Below are positions 59,775 to 64,000 of a stretch of 64,000 nt of DNA, one piece after another. The stretch covers positions 62,001 through 126,000 of the forward strand of contig JAFWDH010000002.1 in NCBI GenBank assembly GCA_017513135.1. Direction: 5' to 3'. This DNA is from Oscillospiraceae bacterium (GTDB taxonomy: Bacteria; Bacillota; Clostridia; Oscillospirales; Ruminococcaceae). Made by a program: the position numbers and the translations under genes. Every line of letters begins with the position of its first letter. The stretch's first letter is position 1. The notes beneath the pieces are model-generated. The model worked only from the letters and a program-made list of their open reading frames with translations, was not told where the DNA came from and made no database searches.

Positions 59775-61096
59775 ATACTGTAGAAACAGTACCGCAGGGA
59801 AACTTCCGGTACTCCGGCAGCCCTGACGAGGCAAAACCCGCTTTCTCAGCATCGTGGATCGAGAGGATATGCTCTGTCCTGTCGTATATCACAGCCTTTA
59901 CATATACCGGCATATTTCTGTTCGGAGATTTCCATCATAATGTATCACTCGCTATAACAGCCATTCTTATCGTGCTGATCACCGAACTGGTACATCTCGG
60001 CAGACATAGACCTGCGGAAAGCTGGATATGGCTTGGCTGTTACGCCGCCGCTGTCGTCTCCGTTGTCTTCGGCATCAGCAGCGTATGGGATCAGGATCAG
60101 ATGCTTCTGTTTATACACATCTTCGCTGTATGGTGGATCATCTCCCGCGGAGGAGTCCTTCTCGATGGAAAAAGCGGACACCTTCTTCCCCTGGACGCAC
60201 TGAACGGATTCATAGCCTTCCCGTTCCGGTTCTTTTTCCTGAGAATAAGGACCGTATTCTCAGTATTCTCAGTGATAAAGTCCGGTATTCCCCGTCCCGT
60301 AAAAAAGCGTAATCTGTGGGGTATCGCGGCTGTCGTTGTCGGCGCAATGCTGTTCATGGAGGCAGCTTCCCTGCTTCTCTCCGCTGACAGCGGATTCAAT
60401 GACCGCTTCATCATTCTGGGAGAACTGATAGACAACTGCCTTGACTGGATCTCAAAATGCTTTGACGAGAAATTCATCGTGCGATTCATCCTCAGCATCC
60501 CTGTAGGCTGCTGGCTGTTCGGTCTGATGTCAGGCTCTGCAAGAGTCAGGCCCGGAGAGCTTAAACACGAGCGTTCTTACGTTGCAGCATCTCTGATACA
60601 GATCAGAAAAGTTCCCGCAAGGGTATGGGCGTTCGTCATCGGCGCTTTCTCACTGCTGTATCTTTCCTTCTTCTTCCTTCAGGGGTCATACCTGTTCGGT
60701 GCGTTCACAGGCACTCTTCCGGAAGGCTTCATCGTTTCCCAGTACGCAAGAGAAGGCTTCTTTGAACTGTGCAGAGTCATATCGGTAAACTTCAGTCTTC
60801 TTTGGTTCGTCACCCGCACGACCAACGACGGATCTGAAGGATCCTCTGTTTCCCTTGTCCCATGCCTTGTCCTTCTTGCGGAAAGCATAGTTTTCGCGGT
60901 CATCGCCTTCTCCAAGCTTTTTCTCTACATCCGCTGCTTCGGCTTCACACCTCTCAGGCTTCAGAGCACCTGGCTGGTCTGCTTGTGCTTTGCAGGATGT
61001 GTCCTCTGGATATACCAGCTGCTGACCGGCAAGCCTGCATTCAGGAAATGGATGATATTCGGAGCGGTAACTCTATCCGCACTTTGCCTGATTTAG
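59771..61096 (+). CDS. DUF4173-type integral membrane protein
   Basis: A 441-residue protein with about twelve membrane helices. The FTGTLPEGFIVSQYAREGFFELCRV segment is the hallmark of DUF4153/DUF4173 proteins, which have no known function and often sit next to DUF2975 and XRE genes. Translation is coupled to the regulator gene by a four-base overlap. Confidence 0.87.
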   Translation: MNTVETVPQGNFRYSGSPDEAKPAFSASWIERICSVLSYITAFTYTGIFLFGDFHHNVSLAITAILIVLITELVHLGRHRPAESWIWLGCYAAAVVSVVFGISSVWDQDQMLLFIHIFAVWWIISRGGVLLDGKSGHLLPLDALNGFIAFPFRFFFLRIRTVFSVFSVIKSGIPRPVKKRNLWGIAAVVVGAMLFMEAASLLLSADSGFNDRFIILGELIDNCLDWISKCFDEKFIVRFILSIPVGCWLFGLMSGSARVRPGELKHERSYVAASLIQIRKVPARVWAFVIGAFSLLYLSFFFLQGSYLFGAFTGTLPEGFIVSQYAREGFFELCRVISVNFSLLWFVTRTTNDGSEGSSVSLVPCLVLLAESIVFAVIAFSKLFLYIRCFGFTPLRLQSTWLVCLCFAGCVLWIYQLLTGKPAFRKWMIFGAVTLSALCLI

Positions 61097-61106
61097 GAGA
61101 AGCACG

Positions 61107-61577
61107 ATGAAGAAGAAAAAGCTCTTCCGGTCTGTCATATTGTCTGTGATCCTGTGTCTGATCCTCAGCGGATGCAGGCACACCGATCCCGTACCAGACC
61201 CGGATGAGATCATTTTTGTTCTCTCTCTGGACTCCGACGACGACATATACGTTATCGCAGTCGAATACTGGGCAGATGAGGTTTTCTGCGGCGGTATGGC
61301 CGCCTCTCATGCCGATGGTTCGGTCTACAAGAGTAATGAGCAGTCCTATTTTGTTTTTGACCCTGAATGCTTTCCCAACGGAGAGATCCCCGGGGCAATC
61401 AGAGTATCAGTAATGCTTTCGGACAGCCTTAAATACATGAGCATACAGGATCTGGCCGACAGGACCGGTTTTTCTGATCCGTGCGATCTTGCCTCTATCC
61501 CTGCCGTTCCCGGTTCTGTCGTGCACGTAACGGTGAAAGGCTCTTTTACTGACGGCTTTTCTGCTGAGCTTTCATGA
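61107..61577 (+). CDS. Small lipoprotein of unknown function
   Basis: A 156-residue lipoprotein with signal KKKKLFRSVILSVILCLILSGC (lipobox LSGC, Cys22). The mature part is mixed alpha/beta with two further Cys and no recognised domain. It lies ten bases after the DUF4173 gene and is the last gene of that operon. Confidence 0.8.
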   Translation: MKKKKLFRSVILSVILCLILSGCRHTDPVPDPDEIIFVLSLDSDDDIYVIAVEYWADEVFCGGMAASHADGSVYKSNEQSYFVFDPECFPNGEIPGAIRVSVMLSDSLKYMSIQDLADRTGFSDPCDLASIPAVPGSVVHVTVKGSFTDGFSAELS

Positions 61578-61591
61578 CATTTTCATATACA

Positions 61592-61621
61592 GTAAAAAAC
61601 ACCCCTCACGGGGTGTTTTTA
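61592..61621. terminator. Bidirectional terminator
   Basis: GTAAAAAACACCCC and GGGGTGTTTTTAC arms around a four-base loop. The A- and T-runs let it end both the lipoprotein operon and the convergent minus-strand gene. Confidence 0.88.
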
Positions 61622-61646
61622 CTTATTCTATCCAGTCAAATCAGAC

Positions 61647-62612
61647 TTAACTGTTTCCTGCCGCCAAAAACGCAGCGATTATCAGGATCGCAAGCGCGGC
61701 GCATGCCGTGATCCTCAGTAAAACGCTGTCGTCAGGAGCCATCGCCGGCGTCTCTGTATCCGATACATGCTCAGATGCCGAATGCTCTATCGGGAGCTGT
61801 CTGTACGGGCTGCTCATAGTCCTTACTGCCAGAGGCCGCAATGCCGAAAGAAGCACCGGCTCCTCTTCTTCACCGAAATGCTCACGGCTGACTGAACCTC
61901 CTTTCGGCAAAGGGAAATCCCTGCCGGAAAGCACTCCGAGCACTCCTCCTGTGACGAACCTTACAGCGTAACAGTCATCAAACCTGATGATTTCCAGTAC
62001 ATCGCCGTACTCCGACCTGAACGGAAAGACCTTTCCTGCCTGTATGATACCTCTTGCGGACACTGTACAGAATCCGTCTTTTGAAGAAGTCCTGACGATA
62101 TCCCTGATATAGGCGATCAAGGTGACCGCAAAGCCCAGTACTGCCGATGCTGAAAGCACCAGCAATGCGCTGCTGTTTCCACGCCTTACATATGAAAGCA
62201 CCAATATCACTGCCAATACCGCAAGCATTAGCGCATAGCAGAGGAAATGTTCCCGGACGCTTTGGCGGGCAAGCACTCTGCTTATCAGCTTCTGCTGTTC
62301 TTCGTTCAGCCTTACCGCATAGACTGACCCTGAAACGATCTCTTTGCAGGCTCTTTTACGTGATATGGCTTGTGCTGTTTTCAAGGCAAAATACAACATT
62401 GCTGATATCGCAGCCGATCCCATAGCATAACGGTAAACGGAAACCGTCTCAGGAAAACCGTTTCCCAGAATGGCCCACACCAGCGCAGCCGCTGAAATCA
62501 TGAGCATTGCAACAGCCGCAATGATATCTCCGGTACAGTTTCTCTGAGCTCTGGAAAGATCGCTGTTGTAATTCCTTGTTCTGCTTGCAGGCGTTTCCTT
62601 ATCCCTTCGCAA
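61647..62612 (-). CDS. Membrane protein of unknown function (321 aa)
   Basis: Not recognised. Four membrane helices in the first 170 residues, a soluble region resembling a PH- or YcxB-like barrel (SKDGFCTVSARGIIQAGKVFPFRSEYGDVLEIIRFDDCYAVRF), then a Ser/Glu-rich linker and one C-terminal helix. The layout recalls YcxB-like/bPH proteins. It overlaps the GH3 gene by fourteen bases, so it belongs to the glycosidase transcript. Confidence 0.78.
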   Translation of the reverse strand: MRRDKETPASRTRNYNSDLSRAQRNCTGDIIAAVAMLMISAAALVWAILGNGFPETVSVYRYAMGSAAISAMLYFALKTAQAISRKRACKEIVSGSVYAVRLNEEQQKLISRVLARQSVREHFLCYALMLAVLAVILVLSYVRRGNSSALLVLSASAVLGFAVTLIAYIRDIVRTSSKDGFCTVSARGIIQAGKVFPFRSEYGDVLEIIRFDDCYAVRFVTGGVLGVLSGRDFPLPKGGSVSREHFGEEEEPVLLSALRPLAVRTMSSPYRQLPIEHSASEHVSDTETPAMAPDDSVLLRITACAALAILIIAAFLAAGNS

Positions 62613-64000
62613 ATCCGATGCCTCCGTTCTCGTTCCGAACTGCTGCTCTGACCGTCCTGGCTACTGTCCTGTCGTCAATAGGCTTTCCCGCGAGGCTGTT
62701 GACTGTCATTATGGGCATCTCCATCAATGCAGCTTTCCACTTGTCATGATATGGTCTTGCCACGCCGTCAAGCGTCTTCTCAAACTCAGTATAAAGGGCT
62801 TTGCCTGAAATCGTATTCCTGGCTTTTTTGAAGCTTATCTCCGCTGCTGTGACAGCGGCTCCGTCAAGGCGGGAAGCCGTTTCCTCCATCTGCCTCTTGA
62901 GAGCGCTTTCGTCCCACTCCTCTGCTAACGGAACGGTATTCCATTCCTTCGGGAAAACGCTCAGGTCAAAGGACTCAAGTATTCCTTCATCAGATGAGTC
63001 CGCCGCAAGCTCAAGCGTATATTGCCCCGCGCAGAAGACTTTCATAGAAGTTGAAGGATCAAATTCCTTGAACCGCGATACATCTATCTCTATGGTCTCG
63101 TTTTTGATCTGCCCCGGGAGGAGCCGTATCTTACTGAAAGCGACCAGTCTTCTCATCCTGCCGCTCCCGCGTCTCAGATATACCTGCGCCACGAAAGATC
63201 CCGCTCGGTCTGAGTTGTTCCGCACTCTGACAAGAACAGCGACCTTCTGATGTTCTCCGATGATAACATGCTTGTCTATTGCAGACCCGAGATACTCTAC
63301 GTCCGTATAGGATATGCCGTATCCGAACGGATAACCTTCAAAAGCTTTTCCAAGTTCCCGGGCCCTGTGTCCTGTCGCATAGCCTTCACTGTAAACATGT
63401 CTGTCAGCCGCCGCTATCATCGAGGTCCTGGCCGGCCAGGAGAAAGACAGACGGCCTGACGCATCCGTTCTCCCAGTGATTATGTCAGCTGCCGCGATCC
63501 CCGTGGCATCTCCGCAGTGTCCGGCAAAAAGGATGGCTTTCATTCCGTATTCAAACGGAAGCTCGACCGGTGACGCAGTCATGACTGCGCAGGCTACCGG
63601 GAGATCCTCTTCCAGGAGAAAATCGGCCAGTCTGAGTATCCCGTCGGGAAGCTTCATATCATCTCTGTCATATCCGTCGCTTTCGGCACCCGATGGCAGA
63701 TCTACGGCAAGTATCCCTTTCCCTGCCTCTCTGAGCGCCTCTCTGGCTTCCCGCACCATCGCGGGGTTAGTGCTCCCGTCGGGGTTGTATCCCTTCGCAT
63801 ATACGACCTGTGTTCCGTACTCTGCAAGCCCTTCTGTCAGCGTACTGCCGGACGGCTCAAGAGAACTGAACATTCTGAACGTTTCCTCAGGTTTCTTCTC
63901 AGCTGCATATCCGATAATAGCTATCTTTTCACCGTCTTTAATCGGGAAGAAGCCTTCCTCATTCTTGAGAAGGACCATGCACTCTCTTGCGATGCGTCTC
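62599..64000 (-). CDS. GH3 glycoside hydrolase, C-terminal part (5' end outside window)
   Basis: The frame is open to the window edge (RRIARECMVLLKNEEGFFPIKDGEKIAIIG), so the start and the N-terminal barrel with the Asp nucleophile are not seen. Visible are the GH3 C-terminal alpha/beta sandwich, the YPFGYGISYTDVEYLGSAI junction, a fibronectin-III-like domain (VAVLVRVRNNSDRAGSFVAQVYLRRGSG) and a C-terminal extension containing MPIMTVNSLAGKPID, like that of many Firmicute GH3 beta-glucosidases. Substrate cannot be told from this half. Confidence 0.9.
   Translation of the reverse strand, partial: RRIARECMVLLKNEEGFFPIKDGEKIAIIGYAAEKKPEETFRMFSSLEPSGSTLTEGLAEYGTQVVYAKGYNPDGSTNPAMVREAREALREAGKGILAVDLPSGAESDGYDRDDMKLPDGILRLADFLLEEDLPVACAVMTASPVELPFEYGMKAILFAGHCGDATGIAAADIITGRTDASGRLSFSWPARTSMIAAADRHVYSEGYATGHRARELGKAFEGYPFGYGISYTDVEYLGSAIDKHVIIGEHQKVAVLVRVRNNSDRAGSFVAQVYLRRGSGRMRRLVAFSKIRLLPGQIKNETIEIDVSRFKEFDPSTSMKVFCAGQYTLELAADSSDEGILESFDLSVFPKEWNTVPLAEEWDESALKRQMEETASRLDGAAVTAAEISFKKARNTISGKALYTEFEKTLDGVARPYHDKWKAALMEMPIMTVNSLAGKPIDDRTVARTVRAAVRNENGGIGFAKG

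Overview
The window reads as a chromosome segment of a Gram-positive, low-to-mid GC Firmicute of class Clostridia, probably a gut or anaerobic lineage. The evidence is a phenylalanine T-box leader on pheST, a cdaA-cdaR pair, the mazG-HU-rqcP-divIC order, the ispDF...recJ-rsh-dtd-hemZ order, a class B sortase, IreB, long-form HPF and PTS components. No phage, plasmid, IS element, CRISPR array or rRNA is visible. The family cannot be fixed from this sequence alone.

Layout. 1-2.3 kb: the end of a HerA-like ATPase gene, then acpS and a nitroreductase on the minus strand. 2.4-6.7 kb: T-box, pheS, pheT, ireB and a small unknown gene. 6.9-14.0 kb (minus): an SGNH-like surface protein with 31 perfect-length hexapeptide repeats, efp with a metal-binding small protein, malic enzyme, a flavin-fold protein and two nucleoside-hydrolase paralogues. 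14.1-15.3 kb: a small membrane protein and a half-size binding lipoprotein, convergent. 15.4-25.1 kb (minus): a nine-gene pyrimidine operon, pyrC-carB-pyrK-pyrD-pyrF-pyrE-pyrB-pyrI plus an unknown gene, without carA or pyrR. 25.3-29.0 kb: an ascorbate-type PTS unit (EIIC with an in-frame TAA, EIIB, HAD phosphatase, metallo-beta-lactamase-fold enzyme). 29-34.5 kb: a MATE exporter, a zinc-ribbon/W-D-rich membrane protein and two esterases. 34.6-39.0 kb: a small membrane protein, an acyl-CoA ligase, then a metY-metA methionine operon. 39.1-41.4 kb (minus): tRNA-Ser(UGA), alanine racemase, sortase B. 41.7-43.4 kb: hpf and a THUMP methyltransferase. 43.5-45.9 kb (minus): divIC, rqcP, hup, mazG and a zinc-ribbon protein. 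46.0-57.6 kb (minus): a nine-gene unit ispDF-cdaA-cdaR-FAD protein-recJ-rsh-dtd-MBL-hemZ. 57.7-61.6 kb: an Fe-S aldo/keto reductase and a DUF2975-XRE-DUF4173-lipoprotein operon preceded by a 27-bp inverted repeat. 61.6-64.0 kb (minus): a membrane protein and the C-terminal part of a GH3 glycosidase.

The most interesting theme is transcription attenuation in 5' leaders. The metY-metA operon is preceded by a complete-looking ribosome-mediated attenuator: promoter, Shine-Dalgarno site, a 21-codon leader peptide with seven Met codons, a possible antiterminator and an intrinsic terminator just before metY. The pyr operon leader carries an intrinsic terminator overlapped by a 30-codon ORF that ends in the T-tract, in the manner of enterobacterial pyrBI and with no PyrR site seen. 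The PTS leader has a terminator-like hairpin with a competing long-range helix. With the pheS T-box, four biosynthetic or uptake operons in 35 kb have candidate leader control. All of this was read by eye; no alignment, folding or database search was run.
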